A stretch of 64,000 bases of DNA from Erythrobacter donghaensis (GCF_002155425.1 NZ_MUYG01000007.1:275762-339761), one strand, 5' to 3'; shown: positions 33,615-42,600, counted from the stretch's first letter. The notes: a model not told the origin generated them from the letters alone. Numbers and translations: made by a program.

Positions 33615-35965
33615 CCATGCATCCGCCCCCCATCCTCGACGACAGCGACTGGGATGTGCCTGCCCACGACGCGGCGGTCTACGCCCCGCGCCAATATGCG
33701 CACGCGCTCGTCATCCCGGTGATCAACGAGGGCGAGCGGATTCGCGGACAGCTGTTGCGCATTCAGGCGGCGGGCCTGCCGGTGGACGTGATCGTCGCTG
33801 ACGGGGGCTCGAGCGACGGTTCGCTCGATCCCGATTTCGTGACGCAAGCAGGCGTGCGCGCGGTGCTGACCAAGACGGGGCCGGGCAAGCTCAGCGCCCA
33901 GCTGCGCATGGCCTATGCCTGGTGCTTGCGGCAGGGCTATGCCGGGATCGTCACCATCGACGGCAACGGCAAGGATGGGGTCGAGGCGATCGCGGCGATG
34001 GTCGAGAAGCTGGAGGAGGGCTGCGACTATGTGCAGGGCTCGCGATATCTGCCCGGCGGCGTGGCGGAGAACACCCCGCTCGAACGCACCATCGCCAACC
34101 GGCTGATCCACGCCCCGCTGCTGAGCCTTGCGGGGCGGCACTGGTTCACCGACACCACCAACGGCTTCCGCGCCTATTCCGCGCGCTATCTCACCCACCC
34201 CGATGTGCGCCCGTTCCGTGCGGAGTTCTTGGTTTATAACCTCTTGTTCTACCTCACGGTGCGCGCCGGGCAGCTGGGGCTCAAGGTTGCCCATGTGCCG
34301 GTGGAGCGGCGCTATCCCGATGACGGCAAGGTGCCGACCAAGATCGGCGGGCTCGGGCCGAAACTGGCGCTGCTGAAGGAGACCGTCATCGCCGCGACCA
34401 GCGGCTACACTCCCGATGAGGCCGTTCGGCGGCCGACATCGTGGGTGTGGCCGTGCCTCGCCCTGTTGCTGGTGCTCGCCCCGCTGCTGGCGAGCGTGAT
34501 CGCCGCGCCGCCATACTCGCCGGACTCATGGGCGCTTTACGAGTTGTCGCAGACGGTGCTGGGCGATTTCTACCGCTTCAATCACTGGCGCAGCTATGCC
34601 AGCGCGTCCGAGTATTCCGCCAGCTTCCCGCCGCTGACCCCGCCGCTGATCGGGCTGACCGACACGCTGTTGGGCACCGGCCCGCGCACCGGGCTTTATT
34701 GCGCCTTCGCCTGCTTTACCGGGTTCGCGCTGGTATCGGAACGGATCGGGCGCACAGTCACGGGCGCGGCGTGGATCGGGCTCGGCGCGGCGCTGATCGG
34801 GCTGCTTGGCCCGAACATGCTGCTGGCCGAACTGGGCGCGGGGCGGACGATCCCGCTGCAATTGCTGCTGCTGGCGCTGATTCTCAACGGGTTGCTGCGG
34901 GGCGCTGAGATCGGCCTCGCCCGCGCGGCGCTGATCGGGCTACTCGCGGGACTTGCGGTGCTCAACCGCTTCGATGCGGTGCTGCTGCCGCTGCTGGTCG
35001 CCGCGACGATCGGCTGGGTGACGCGCAAGCCTTCACGCGCGGTGGCGGCGCTCGCCGCGTCGGCGATCGCGGTTGCGCCCTGGGTGATCTATTCGCTCGC
35101 CACCTTCGGGACCCTGTTCGCGACCGATAACAGCGCGATTGCCACCCGGCTCGACCCGCTCGCCTATGTGACCGACTGGTGGCCGACGCCGCAGCCGGGT
35201 CTCTCCGACGATCCGGCGGCATGGGCGGCGCGGGCGCTGGGCAATGCGCTGGGCTATGTCACCACCGCGCTGTCGCTACTGCCGACGGGCATGGCGCTGG
35301 TTGCGGCTGTGTTTCTGCTGCCACCCGCTGCCTGCGCGCTGCTGGCGGAGAAGCGGCGCCGCGCTGGCGACCGCCCCAAGCTCATCACAGCCTTCGCCGC
35401 GATCACCGCGCTGCTGCTCGCGCCGCAGGTGCTGACGGGCTATCTCGAGCATCGCTATTTCGCCGCTGTCATCTGGGCCGGCCTGCTGGCGGCGGCGTGC
35501 TGGGGGCTTGCCCTTGCTCGCTCGCTGCACCAGCGGGTGCTGGCGGCAAAGCTCGCCTTTGCCGGCGTGGCGGCGGGGATGGCGATGCTGGTCATCGGGC
35601 AGGTGGGCGAGGCCGTCGCCAACGGGCGGACGGACAGCGCTGCATGGGCGCGGTTCGATTCCGCCGACGATCTCGCCGCGCTGCAAGCCTGCGTCGCGGA
35701 CACGCCCGATCCGCGCATCCTCGTGCTGGGCGACGACAATTTCGCCGCGCGCGCCGGAGCGCTGGGCGAAATGGCGACGATGATGGAGCCGCGCAACATG
35801 GCGCGCGGGCGGCTGGGCGGGGAGGGCAGCCGCGCTTTCCTCATCGCGTGGAAAGTGGACCACGTCCTCGCCAGAGACCCGGCCCGCGCCGAATGGGCGA
35901 GGGCGAACCTGCCGCTCGCCGCTGTGCCGGACTGCCCTTTCGCGCTCTACAGGGTCACGCGGTAA
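33611..35965 (+). CDS. Fused GT2 glycosyltransferase and GT-C-like membrane domain
   Basis: A 784-residue protein. Residues 30 to about 245 form a GT2 domain (ALVIPVINEGERI, IVADGGSSDGS, IVTIDGNGKDG, TDTTNGFRAYSARYL), DPM1-like. Residues 276 to about 680 are polytopic membrane sequence of the ArnT/GT39 style. Its first outer loop carries YSPDSWALYELS, which has acidic residues where GT-C catalysts need them. The fusion could make a polyprenyl-linked sugar and transfer it. It is the last gene of the overlapping operon (ATGA overlap with gtrA). Substrate and acceptor are unknown. Confidence 0.82.
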   Translation: MTMHPPPILDDSDWDVPAHDAAVYAPRQYAHALVIPVINEGERIRGQLLRIQAAGLPVDVIVADGGSSDGSLDPDFVTQAGVRAVLTKTGPGKLSAQLRMAYAWCLRQGYAGIVTIDGNGKDGVEAIAAMVEKLEEGCDYVQGSRYLPGGVAENTPLERTIANRLIHAPLLSLAGRHWFTDTTNGFRAYSARYLTHPDVRPFRAEFLVYNLLFYLTVRAGQLGLKVAHVPVERRYPDDGKVPTKIGGLGPKLALLKETVIAATSGYTPDEAVRRPTSWVWPCLALLLVLAPLLASVIAAPPYSPDSWALYELSQTVLGDFYRFNHWRSYASASEYSASFPPLTPPLIGLTDTLLGTGPRTGLYCAFACFTGFALVSERIGRTVTGAAWIGLGAALIGLLGPNMLLAELGAGRTIPLQLLLLALILNGLLRGAEIGLARAALIGLLAGLAVLNRFDAVLLPLLVAATIGWVTRKPSRAVAALAASAIAVAPWVIYSLATFGTLFATDNSAIATRLDPLAYVTDWWPTPQPGLSDDPAAWAARALGNALGYVTTALSLLPTGMALVAAVFLLPPAACALLAEKRRRAGDRPKLITAFAAITALLLAPQVLTGYLEHRYFAAVIWAGLLAAACWGLALARSLHQRVLAAKLAFAGVAAGMAMLVIGQVGEAVANGRTDSAAWARFDSADDLAALQACVADTPDPRILVLGDDNFAARAGALGEMATMMEPRNMARGRLGGEGSRAFLIAWKVDHVLARDPARAEWARANLPLAAVPDCPFALYRVTR

Positions 35966-35993
35966 GCCGTAGGGCGTGCAGCCCCGAAACCCG

Positions 35994-37010
35994 TCACCCG
36001 ATGCGGTGTTCGCCCCTGATCCAGCGAACGGTTCCGGAACTGGCCCGCATTACCACACTCTCGGTCGTCAGGATCGTCTCGCCGGTCGGCTTGCGGCGGC
36101 GCTTGACGCCGCCCAGCAGCGAGCCGTCGGTCACGCCGGTCGCAGCGAAGATGCAGTCGCCCTTGGCGAGGTCTTCGAGCTTGTAGATGCGGTTCAGATC
36201 CTCGATCCCCCACTTGCGCGCGCGGGCTTTCTCGTCCTCGTTGCGGAATACCAGCCGGCCGTTGAACTGCCCGCCGACACAGCGCAGCGCCGCTGCCGCC
36301 AGCACGCCCTCGGGCGCGCCGCCCTGGCCCATGTACATGTCGATCGTGGTGTTCTCGTCGGTCACCGCGATTACGCCCGCCACGTCGCCGTCGCCGATCA
36401 GCACAACGCCGCAGCCAAGTGCGCGCAGCTCGGCGATCAGCTCGGCATGACGCGGACGGTCCAGGACGCAGACGTTGATGTCGGAAGGCTTCACGCCCTT
36501 GGCATTGGCGACCGCGCAGACGTTCGCGGTTGGCGATTTGGCGAGGTCGATGATGCCTTCGGGATAGCCGGGGCCGACCGCAAGCTTGTCCATATAGGTG
36601 TCGGGCGCGTTCAGAAGGCAGCCTTCTTCCGCCGCCGCCAGCACCGCGAGGGCATTGGGCCCGGCCTTGGCGGTGATGGTGGTGCCTTCGAGCGGATCGA
36701 GCGCGATGTCGATCTTGGGGCCTTTGCCCATGCCGACCTTCTCGCCGATGAACAGCATCGGGGCCTCGTCCCGCTCGCCTTCGCCGATCACCACGGTGCC
36801 ATCGATATAGAGGTTGTCGAAGGCGCGGCGCATCGCTTCGACCGCGGCGGCATCGGCGGCCTTCTCGTCCCCGCGCCCGATCAGCTGCGCAGCGGCGACC
36901 GCGGCAGCTTCGGTCACGCGCACCATCTCCAGCACCAGCACGCGCTGGATCGCGTTGTCGCTGGCGGCTTGTGCGGCAGCGGCGGCGGCGGTATCGATGG
37001 TTGAGTTCAT
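35994..37010 (-). CDS. glpX: Fructose-1,6-bisphosphatase, class II (GlpX)
   Basis: A metal-dependent, lithium-sensitive phosphatase of gluconeogenesis. It shows the GlpX signatures IGRGDEKAADAAAVEAMR, GEGERDEAPMLF, DPLEGTT with metal-binding Asp/Glu, and MGQGGAPEGVLAAAAL. ATG 37010 (MNSTIDTAA) gives the usual length of about 338; the frame extends upstream without support. It is divergent from the secreted protein gene at 37075. Class I fbp was not seen in the window. Confidence 0.95.
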   Translation of the reverse strand: MNSTIDTAAAAAAQAASDNAIQRVLVLEMVRVTEAAAVAAAQLIGRGDEKAADAAAVEAMRRAFDNLYIDGTVVIGEGERDEAPMLFIGEKVGMGKGPKIDIALDPLEGTTITAKAGPNALAVLAAAEEGCLLNAPDTYMDKLAVGPGYPEGIIDLAKSPTANVCAVANAKGVKPSDINVCVLDRPRHAELIAELRALGCGVVLIGDGDVAGVIAVTDENTTIDMYMGQGGAPEGVLAAAALRCVGGQFNGRLVFRNEDEKARARKWGIEDLNRIYKLEDLAKGDCIFAATGVTDGSLLGGVKRRRKPTGETILTTESVVMRASSGTVRWIRGEHRIG

Positions 37011-37074
37011 GTGCAATTCAGCCCTTCTTCGCTCTGGTTGCGTGCCAGCAGGTATCACCCCGGCGCTTAAGCGG

Positions 37075-37677
37075 ATGGAGACGGGTTTGTCGAGCAATGC
37101 AACGTCTGTCGGCCCCCGTTTTCGCAGTCACCTTGCGCTGATCGCCGCGCTCATAGCCGCGCCTGTGGCCGCGCAGGATGACAGCGCCGCGACTCCGCCG
37201 CCCGCAGCGCCGCCGCCGAAGATCAATCTGACGGTCACCGTGCCGCGCGAGGAGGTCAACGAGGCCGCGCTCCAGCAATGCCGGGACGAGACCGATGCGG
37301 GCACTCTCAGCGGCGAGATCGTGGTGTGCGGCGGGCTCGGCAACGATACCAGCGCGCTGACCGGCGACCGCGCGGCGACGCAGAAGCGCTATGCGCAGGA
37401 GACCATGCTCAAGGGCGCCCCGCGCGCGCCGGAAGCCTTCGGCATTGCCAATCACGGCAACCCGATCGGCTTCGGCAAGCCGCCGCCGGCGGCGATCCTG
37501 ATCGATGTCGAGGCGCTGCCCACGGCACCCCCCGGTTCCGATGCCGACCGGATCGCGCGCGGGCTCGCTCCGCTGGATCAGGATCGCGAGCTGACCGAGG
37601 AAGAGGAACGGGCGCGGCGCGAGGCGCTGGGGATCAAGACCACCACGCCGCCACGCGACAAGAAAAAGGGCGGCTGA
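37075..37677 (+). CDS. Secreted protein, first of a tandem paralogous pair
   Basis: The 200-residue protein has a signal peptide (LALIAALIAAPVAAQ), a Pro/Ala-rich linker, and then a module with two Cys: QQCRDETDAGTLSGEIVVCGG. It also has LIDVEALPTAPPGSDADRIA near the end. The same module occurs in the next gene, so they are paralogues. No known fold was recognised. It is probably periplasmic or membrane-attached, with one disulphide. I chose ATG 37075 because it lies at the signal peptide and just beyond the glpX start. Confidence 0.68.
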   Translation: METGLSSNATSVGPRFRSHLALIAALIAAPVAAQDDSAATPPPAAPPPKINLTVTVPREEVNEAALQQCRDETDAGTLSGEIVVCGGLGNDTSALTGDRAATQKRYAQETMLKGAPRAPEAFGIANHGNPIGFGKPPPAAILIDVEALPTAPPGSDADRIARGLAPLDQDRELTEEEERARREALGIKTTTPPRDKKKGG

Positions 37678-37690
37678 CGGAGCGGTCGGC

Positions 37691-38392
37691 GTGCCCCTCG
37701 CCCTTCTCCTCGCCGCGCTGGCCGCGCAGGTCGCCACCGATCCGCAGGTGCAGGTCGGGCCGCAGGTGCCGCCCCAGCAGACCCTGCGCCTGCCGCTCCC
37801 GCGCGAGGCGACCCCGCGCGAGGCGACCCGCCTGCCGCAGCGCCCCGCGCCCGACGCGCCGCCCGAACCGGAGCGCATTCCGATCGACCTCGGCCCCGAT
37901 GCCCCGACCTCCGGCCCGCCGCAGCAGATCGACATTCTCGCGAGCCCCCAGACCTCCGAGGCCGCCGATGCGGTGCAGCTCAAGGAATGCGAGGAACTGC
38001 GCGATGTCGGGGTGGTGGCGGGCGAGATCGTGGTGTGCCGCGAGCTTCCGGCAGACACCTCGCAGCTCTACAGCGGCAGCCGCGAGGCGTGGCTGAAGGA
38101 TTATGCCGAGCGGACGATGAATGCGGGGACCATCCCTCCCCCCGATGTCGCCGGGCCGGGGATCTTCCGCGGGCCGCCCACGGTCAGCGGGCTGTGCTTC
38201 ATCGGCCCTTGCCCGAAAGACCCGGCGCTGATCATCGATGTGGAAGCCATCCCGACCCCGCCCGCAGGCTCGGACGCCGAGCGGGTGGCGCAGGGGCTTG
38301 AGCCGCTGAAGGACGACGACGCGCCGCTGTCGGACGAGGCGCGTCGCCGGGTCGAGGAGGAATTGGGCCTGCCCGAGGTGCCCGAACGTTAG
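37691..38392 (+). CDS. Secreted protein, second of a tandem paralogous pair
   Basis: The 233-residue protein begins with a short hydrophobic MPLALLLAALAAQVA (GTG start at 37691), followed by a Pro-rich region. The shared module is CEELRDVGVVAGEIVVCREL and IIDVEAIPTPPAGSDAERV. Two further Cys occur in GLCFIGPCPKDP, absent from the first copy. It is 13 bases behind its paralogue and ends four bases inside the converging hom gene. Function unknown. Confidence 0.66.
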   Translation: MPLALLLAALAAQVATDPQVQVGPQVPPQQTLRLPLPREATPREATRLPQRPAPDAPPEPERIPIDLGPDAPTSGPPQQIDILASPQTSEAADAVQLKECEELRDVGVVAGEIVVCRELPADTSQLYSGSREAWLKDYAERTMNAGTIPPPDVAGPGIFRGPPTVSGLCFIGPCPKDPALIIDVEAIPTPPAGSDAERVAQGLEPLKDDDAPLSDEARRRVEEELGLPEVPER

Positions 38393-39717
38393 AGTGGCAG
38401 GATCGGCAGCACCAGCGGATCGCCGCTGAGGCTTTCCGAGCCTTCGAGCAGCGCCAGCGCCTTGGCGACATGGGCCTCGGGACCCTCATGCGTCACCATT
38501 GCCACCATCACCTCGCCCCCGCTCTGTGATCGGCCCTGCTGGATCAGGCTCTCGATCGAGACGTCTCCGTCACGCAGCGCAGCGGTGATCTCGGCGAGCA
38601 CGCCGGGGCGGTCCTTGACCATGAAGCGGATATAGGTGCGCGCCGGGCGGTGGCCGGGTTCGGCCGGGGGCATGGCGACAAGCTGGGCGCAGGGGATCGA
38701 GAAGGGCGCGCCCACCTCGTCGCGCGCGATGTCGATGAGGTCTGCGGCGACGGCACTCGCGGTCGGCCCGTCGCCCGCGCCTGCGCCCTGAAACAGCAGG
38801 CGGCCCGAGAAGTTGCCCTCGGCCACAACCGCGTTGGTGGGGCCGTCGACCGCGCTGAGGGGATGGCCCCGGGCGACGAGGCACGGGCGCACGCGCTGGA
38901 GCAGGCGGGGCCCCTCTGCCGTCTCCTCGACGTCGGCCTCGCCGATCAGCCGGATCACGAATCCGAGCGCATCGGCCTGCGTGATGTCGTGGCTGCGCAC
39001 CTCAGTGATGCCGGTCACCCGCACGCCGCCGAAATCGACCCGCGTGCCGAAGCCGATCGCCGCAAGGATCGCCAGCTTGTGCGCCGCGTCCACGCCCTCG
39101 ATGTCGAAGGCGGGATCGGCCTCGGCAAAGCCCAGCCGCTGCGCTTCGGCCAGAACGACATCGAAGTCCGCCCCGGTCGCTTCCATCTCGGAGAGGATGT
39201 AATTGCAGGTGCCGTTGAGGATGCCATAGACCTTGGTGAGCGCATTGGCCGAGGTGCCTTCGCGCAGGCCCTTGATCACCGGGATGCCGCCCGCCACCGC
39301 CGCCTCGAACTTGAGCGCGGCGTTGTTCGCCTCGGCGATTTCGGCCAGCTCCAGCCCATGATGCGCGATCATCGCCTTGTTGGCAGTGACCAGCCCCTTG
39401 CCCGCCCGCAGCGCGGCGCGCGAGCAGGCCAGCGCCGGGCCGTCGGACCCGCCGACCAGCTCCACCACCACGTCCACATCGTCGCGCCGGGCGAGGGCGG
39501 TCATGTCGTCTTCCCAGGCGAAGCGGCTGATATCGACCCCGCGGTCCTTGCCGCGCTCGCGCGCGCTGACGGCGACCACCTCGATCGGGCGACCGGCGCG
39601 CGCGGCGATCAGCTTGGCATTGGTGTCGAGCAAGCGGATCACGCCCACGCCCACAGTGCCGAGCCCGGCGATGGCAATGCGCAAGGGTGCAGTCATGGAC
39701 GGTGCGGTGGTGGTCAA
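38389..39717 (-). CDS. hom: Homoserine dehydrogenase
   Basis: It reduces aspartate semialdehyde to homoserine for Thr/Met synthesis. The NAD(P) motif is GLGTVGVGV; other motifs are ANKAMI, GILNGTCNYILSEM, and GVDAAHKLAILA with the catalytic Lys. The C-terminal ACT domain begins near RPGVLAEITAAL and should give threonine feedback inhibition. The start is taken as TTG at 39717, because GGAGG lies five bases before it; the downstream ATG at 39696 has no ribosome binding site. It converges on the secreted-protein pair with a four-base overlap. Confidence 0.95.
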   Translation of the reverse strand: MTTTAPSMTAPLRIAIAGLGTVGVGVIRLLDTNAKLIAARAGRPIEVVAVSARERGKDRGVDISRFAWEDDMTALARRDDVDVVVELVGGSDGPALACSRAALRAGKGLVTANKAMIAHHGLELAEIAEANNAALKFEAAVAGGIPVIKGLREGTSANALTKVYGILNGTCNYILSEMEATGADFDVVLAEAQRLGFAEADPAFDIEGVDAAHKLAILAAIGFGTRVDFGGVRVTGITEVRSHDITQADALGFVIRLIGEADVEETAEGPRLLQRVRPCLVARGHPLSAVDGPTNAVVAEGNFSGRLLFQGAGAGDGPTASAVAADLIDIARDEVGAPFSIPCAQLVAMPPAEPGHRPARTYIRFMVKDRPGVLAEITAALRDGDVSIESLIQQGRSQSGGEVMVAMVTHEGPEAHVAKALALLEGSESLSGDPLVLPILPL

Positions 39718-39727
39718 GCGGCCCTCC
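39718..39727 (-). promoter_or_regulatory. Ribosome binding site deciding a TTG start for hom
   Basis: Read on the minus strand, GGAGGG is followed by CCGC and then TTG ACC. This is the only good Shine-Dalgarno near the hom start, so it supports the TTG at 39717 over the ATG 21 bases further in. Confidence 0.6.
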
Positions 39728-39789
39728 GTTGGTAACGCGAGGGGTCGCTTAACCGTGCCACGCGCGCGGTCAAGCGGGCATAGGCCCCA

Positions 39790-40656
39790 TCAGCCTTCGG
39801 TGATGCGCCGCTCGCAAGGGCCGATCGCCTGCCGCACGAAGGCATAGTCGGTTGCCGCCAGCCGCCGCTCGTCCGCCTCGCGCGCGAGATTGGCATTGCT
39901 CGGCAGCTGCGCAGGCAGAGAGCAGGCGAGGCGATACCAGCGCAGCGTTTCGGGCTGGGGCGGGCGCGCCGACGAATCGATGATCTCGCCCCACGACACG
40001 CCCCATTGCACCTGCTGACCGGGGCGGCGGAGCACGGTGATCGACACGGGTGAGCGGTTTTCGGTTGCCAGAAAAATCTGCGTCTCCGATTCGCCGGTCA
40101 AGGTGCCGGACACCGCCAGCGCATCGCTGATCCCGGTGATCCGCGGCGGCGGGCCTTCGGCGGCGTAGAGCTCGGTCAGGATCGGGCGCAGGCGCGCTTC
40201 GAGTTCCGGCGTATAGGCCAGCTGCGCGGTCGGGGAGACCAGCTGCACCTGCCCCGCGCGGCCCGGCACGCTGCGGGCAAACAGCACGAAGTCCTGCTTT
40301 TTCAGCTTGGGCACCTTGCCCTTCGCATCGAGCGGCACGTCGACCAGATAGGCCAGTGTGCCGCCCACGCTGCTGCGTCCGGCGATCAGGGCGATGGTCT
40401 GGGCCTCGACATAAAGCCGCGCGAATCCCGGTGCGAGGCCGGGCGCGCGTTCGGGTTTCAGCGCGGTCTGGCGGCGAATCTGCGCGCGGATGACCAGCTC
40501 CGAAGCCTCGGAAAAGGTCGCCAGATCGGCATAGGTCGGCCCGGTTGACGCTGCGGCGGCGGCCGGAGCCGGGGTCTGCGCATGGCCCGCCATCGGCACC
40601 ACAAGCGCCGCGCCGAGCACACCTGCCGACATCTTCATAACCTTGAAAAACGGCAT
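39790..40656 (-). CDS. Secreted hypothetical protein, 288 residues
   Basis: The N-terminal signal (MSAGVLGAALVVPMAGHAQ) is followed by an Ala-rich linker and a mixed alpha/beta mature part with TFSEASELVIRAQIRRQTAL and VGGTLAYLVDVPLDAKG. Two Cys, in RLACSLPAQ and AIGPCERR, probably form a disulphide. I recognise it as a sphingomonad-type conserved periplasmic protein without a defined role. It is separate from hom, with a 72-base gap, and divergent from tonB. Confidence 0.68.
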   Translation of the reverse strand: MPFFKVMKMSAGVLGAALVVPMAGHAQTPAPAAAAASTGPTYADLATFSEASELVIRAQIRRQTALKPERAPGLAPGFARLYVEAQTIALIAGRSSVGGTLAYLVDVPLDAKGKVPKLKKQDFVLFARSVPGRAGQVQLVSPTAQLAYTPELEARLRPILTELYAAEGPPPRITGISDALAVSGTLTGESETQIFLATENRSPVSITVLRRPGQQVQWGVSWGEIIDSSARPPQPETLRWYRLACSLPAQLPSNANLAREADERRLAATDYAFVRQAIGPCERRITEG

Positions 40657-40959
40657 TAATTCATCCTTAACCTGTTACCCGGCGGTGGCCTGCCCGCAGC
40701 ATCGCGACGACACCGCTTCACCATCACTTGTTGCACATGATTCGCAGTGAATCAGCCCTGAACCGCAAAAGCGTTTGATCGGGTAGGGGTTGCCCGTTAA
40801 AGCCCGAATATCTGATCGCACGGGACTGGGGACATTGCCGCGCGAACAGTTCAGGTTGCAGGCTGGGCCCAATTGCTCAGAATGTACCGGCCGGGGAAGG
40901 TTTCGGGCCATGCGTATTGCGCTGGCCCGTGTTTCTTTACCTGGTGTGGGAGGACCGAA

Positions 40960-41022
40960 ATGACCGGGATCCACCAACCCGCCGTAAAGGCAGGAGGGGT
41001 GGTGAGTGTGCCGATCGCATGA
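40960..41022 (+). CDS. Possible 20-residue leader peptide before tonB
   Basis: A short ORF (MTGIHQPAVKAGGVVSVPIA) with a strong ribosome binding site (GGGAGGA, about six bases before the ATG at 40960). Its stop TGA lies inside the hairpin at 41010-41027, so translation through the ORF would affect folding of the leader. No known leader family was recognised. It could be a chance ORF, but the site strength and the hairpin at the stop make it worth keeping. Confidence 0.35.
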   Translation: MTGIHQPAVKAGGVVSVPIA

Positions 41023-41027
41023 TCGGC
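41010..41027 (+). promoter_or_regulatory. Hairpin in the tonB leader
   Basis: Perfect 7-base arms, GCCGATC and GATCGGC, around the loop GCAT, 25 bases before the tonB ATG. It overlaps the stop codon of the short leader ORF and has no T-run. It could be an operator or an RNA element affecting tonB translation. Confidence 0.4.
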
Positions 41028-41051
41028 TAGTAATTGGAGAGAAAGCGCTGG

Positions 41052-41741
41052 ATGTCCTACGCTAGCCAACAACAAGGATTGACCGGCCCCAAGCTTGTCG
41101 CCCTGATTATCGCGCTTGCGATTGTCGGTGGTGTCGGGACGGGGATGGTCCTCTTTCTGACGGTCGATGCCGTCAAGGAAATGGTCGAACGTGTGACCAC
41201 CGTGAACGTCAAGGAAGAGGAGCCGCCGCCACCCGAGGAGGAGCCGCCGCCGCCGCCGCCGGAAGATATTCCCGAAGTGACATCGCCGCCGCCGCCTAAC
41301 GTGCCGCAGATGCCGTTCGAGTTTCCGACCCCCAACAAGTCCGAGACGACCCAGAAGGAAACGCCGAAAGGCGAACCTATCAAGCAGGCGAGCACCAACA
41401 ACGATGCGCCTGTGGGTGAGCCCGTCAAGGAAAAGGTGCCTTCCAAGGCGCGCGGGGTGAAGACCAAGGGCGAACGCGGCTGGGTGCAGCGCATCACCAA
41501 CGATTACCCGAGCCGCGCCGCGCGTGAGGAAATCGAAGGGACCGTGGGCGTGCGCGTTACCGTGACCGCCGATGGCCGGGCCACCGGATGTTCGGTCACC
41601 TCGTCGAGCGGTTCCAGCATCCTCGACGATGCAGCTTGCAAGGCGGTGGAACGCTACGCTCGCTTCGAGCCCGCATTGAACGATGCGGGTGAGCCGATCA
41701 ACGCACCGTGGTCGACGCGCATTACCTACAGGCTGAACTGA
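41052..41741 (+). CDS. tonB: TonB energy transducer
   Basis: TonB couples the proton gradient to outer-membrane receptors. The 229-residue protein has an N-terminal membrane anchor (LVALIIALAIVGGVGTGMVLF), a Pro/Glu-rich spacer (EEEPPPPEEEPPPPPP), and a C-terminal TonB domain with DYPSRAAREEIEGTVGVRVTV then TADGRATGC and the YxRFEPALN-like end. The ATG at 41052 follows a GGAGA. exbB and three exbD copies follow, as in sphingomonads that rely on TonB-dependent receptors. Confidence 0.94.
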   Translation: MSYASQQQGLTGPKLVALIIALAIVGGVGTGMVLFLTVDAVKEMVERVTTVNVKEEEPPPPEEEPPPPPPEDIPEVTSPPPPNVPQMPFEFPTPNKSETTQKETPKGEPIKQASTNNDAPVGEPVKEKVPSKARGVKTKGERGWVQRITNDYPSRAAREEIEGTVGVRVTVTADGRATGCSVTSSSGSSILDDAACKAVERYARFEPALNDAGEPINAPWSTRITYRLN

Positions 41742-41807
41742 CCGATCAATCCGGCCGGAGGCCACGCCTCCCGGTCGCAGGACAACTTTTCAAAAGGACT
41801 ATTCGCA

Positions 41808-42584
41808 ATGAACCTTTACCTTCTCGCCGCCGCCGCCGGGGAAGCGCCCCAGAGCCAGTTCGGCTTCGTCCAAGCCATGAAGGAAGGCGGCCCGGTCGCC
41901 TGGTCGATCCTTGCCATCATGATCATCATGTCGGTCGGCTCGTTCTACATCATGTTCACCAAGCTGTTCGAACAGAACAAGGTGATGAAGCAGTACAAGT
42001 CGGTCGAGACGTCGTTCTGGCGTGCGCCGAGCCTCAGGGAAGGCGCGACCAAGCTCGACAAGGACAGCCCCTGGCGCCAGCTGGCCGACGATGCGGTCAA
42101 GGCCCAGGAAGATCACCACAAGATGACCGACAGCCTCGAATCGCATGACTACATGCACGGTTCGCTGCAGCGTTCGGAAGATTCGATCAACGCCGTGCTC
42201 GCGGGCGGTCTGCCGTTTCTCGCCACCGTTGGTGCGACCGCGCCATTCGTGGGTCTGCTCGGCACCGTGATCGGGATCTACCGCGCGCTGATCAACATCG
42301 GCATCGCCGGTAACGCCTCGATCGACAAGGTCGCCGGCCCCGTCGGTGAAGCGCTGATCATGACCGCGATCGGTCTGCTCGTCGCTGTGCCCGCGGTGTT
42401 CGCGTTCAACTGGCTGCAGTCGCGCAACCGCAAGATCGCGGCCATGCTGAGCACCTTCTCGACCGACCTGCTGGCCTACATGAACTCGAACGGCGCCGTG
42501 AAGCCGACCACGGTTGCAGCTCCGGCCCCGGCCGCGAAGCCCGCTGCCAAGCCGGCCGCCAACCCGACGCTCAACAAGTCCTGA
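41808..42584 (+). CDS. exbB: ExbB proton channel subunit (MotA/TolQ/ExbB)
   Basis: The 258-residue inner-membrane protein has three membrane segments: VAWSILAIMIIMSVGSFYIM, then GLPFLATVGATAPFVGLLGTV and ALIMTAIGLLVAVPAVFAF. The last two form the ExbB pore. The C-terminus is a low-complexity Ala/Pro/Lys tail. It uses the proton gradient with ExbD to drive TonB. The strong site AAAGGA precedes the ATG. It stands 66 bases behind tonB. Confidence 0.95.
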   Translation: MNLYLLAAAAGEAPQSQFGFVQAMKEGGPVAWSILAIMIIMSVGSFYIMFTKLFEQNKVMKQYKSVETSFWRAPSLREGATKLDKDSPWRQLADDAVKAQEDHHKMTDSLESHDYMHGSLQRSEDSINAVLAGGLPFLATVGATAPFVGLLGTVIGIYRALINIGIAGNASIDKVAGPVGEALIMTAIGLLVAVPAVFAFNWLQSRNRKIAAMLSTFSTDLLAYMNSNGAVKPTTVAAPAPAAKPAAKPAANPTLNKS

Positions 42585-42600
42585 TCGTCATCGCCTGCGT

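Larger units (their letters stand above)
40657..41051. other. Regulatory region between a secreted protein gene and tonB
   Basis: These 395 bases separate divergent genes and hold the promoter(s) of the tonB cluster. The half next to tonB contains a short ORF with a strong ribosome binding site (40960-41022) and a 7-base-arm hairpin (41010-41027), listed separately. No iron-box of the Fur type was recognised by eye. Nothing else codes convincingly here. Confidence 0.45.
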
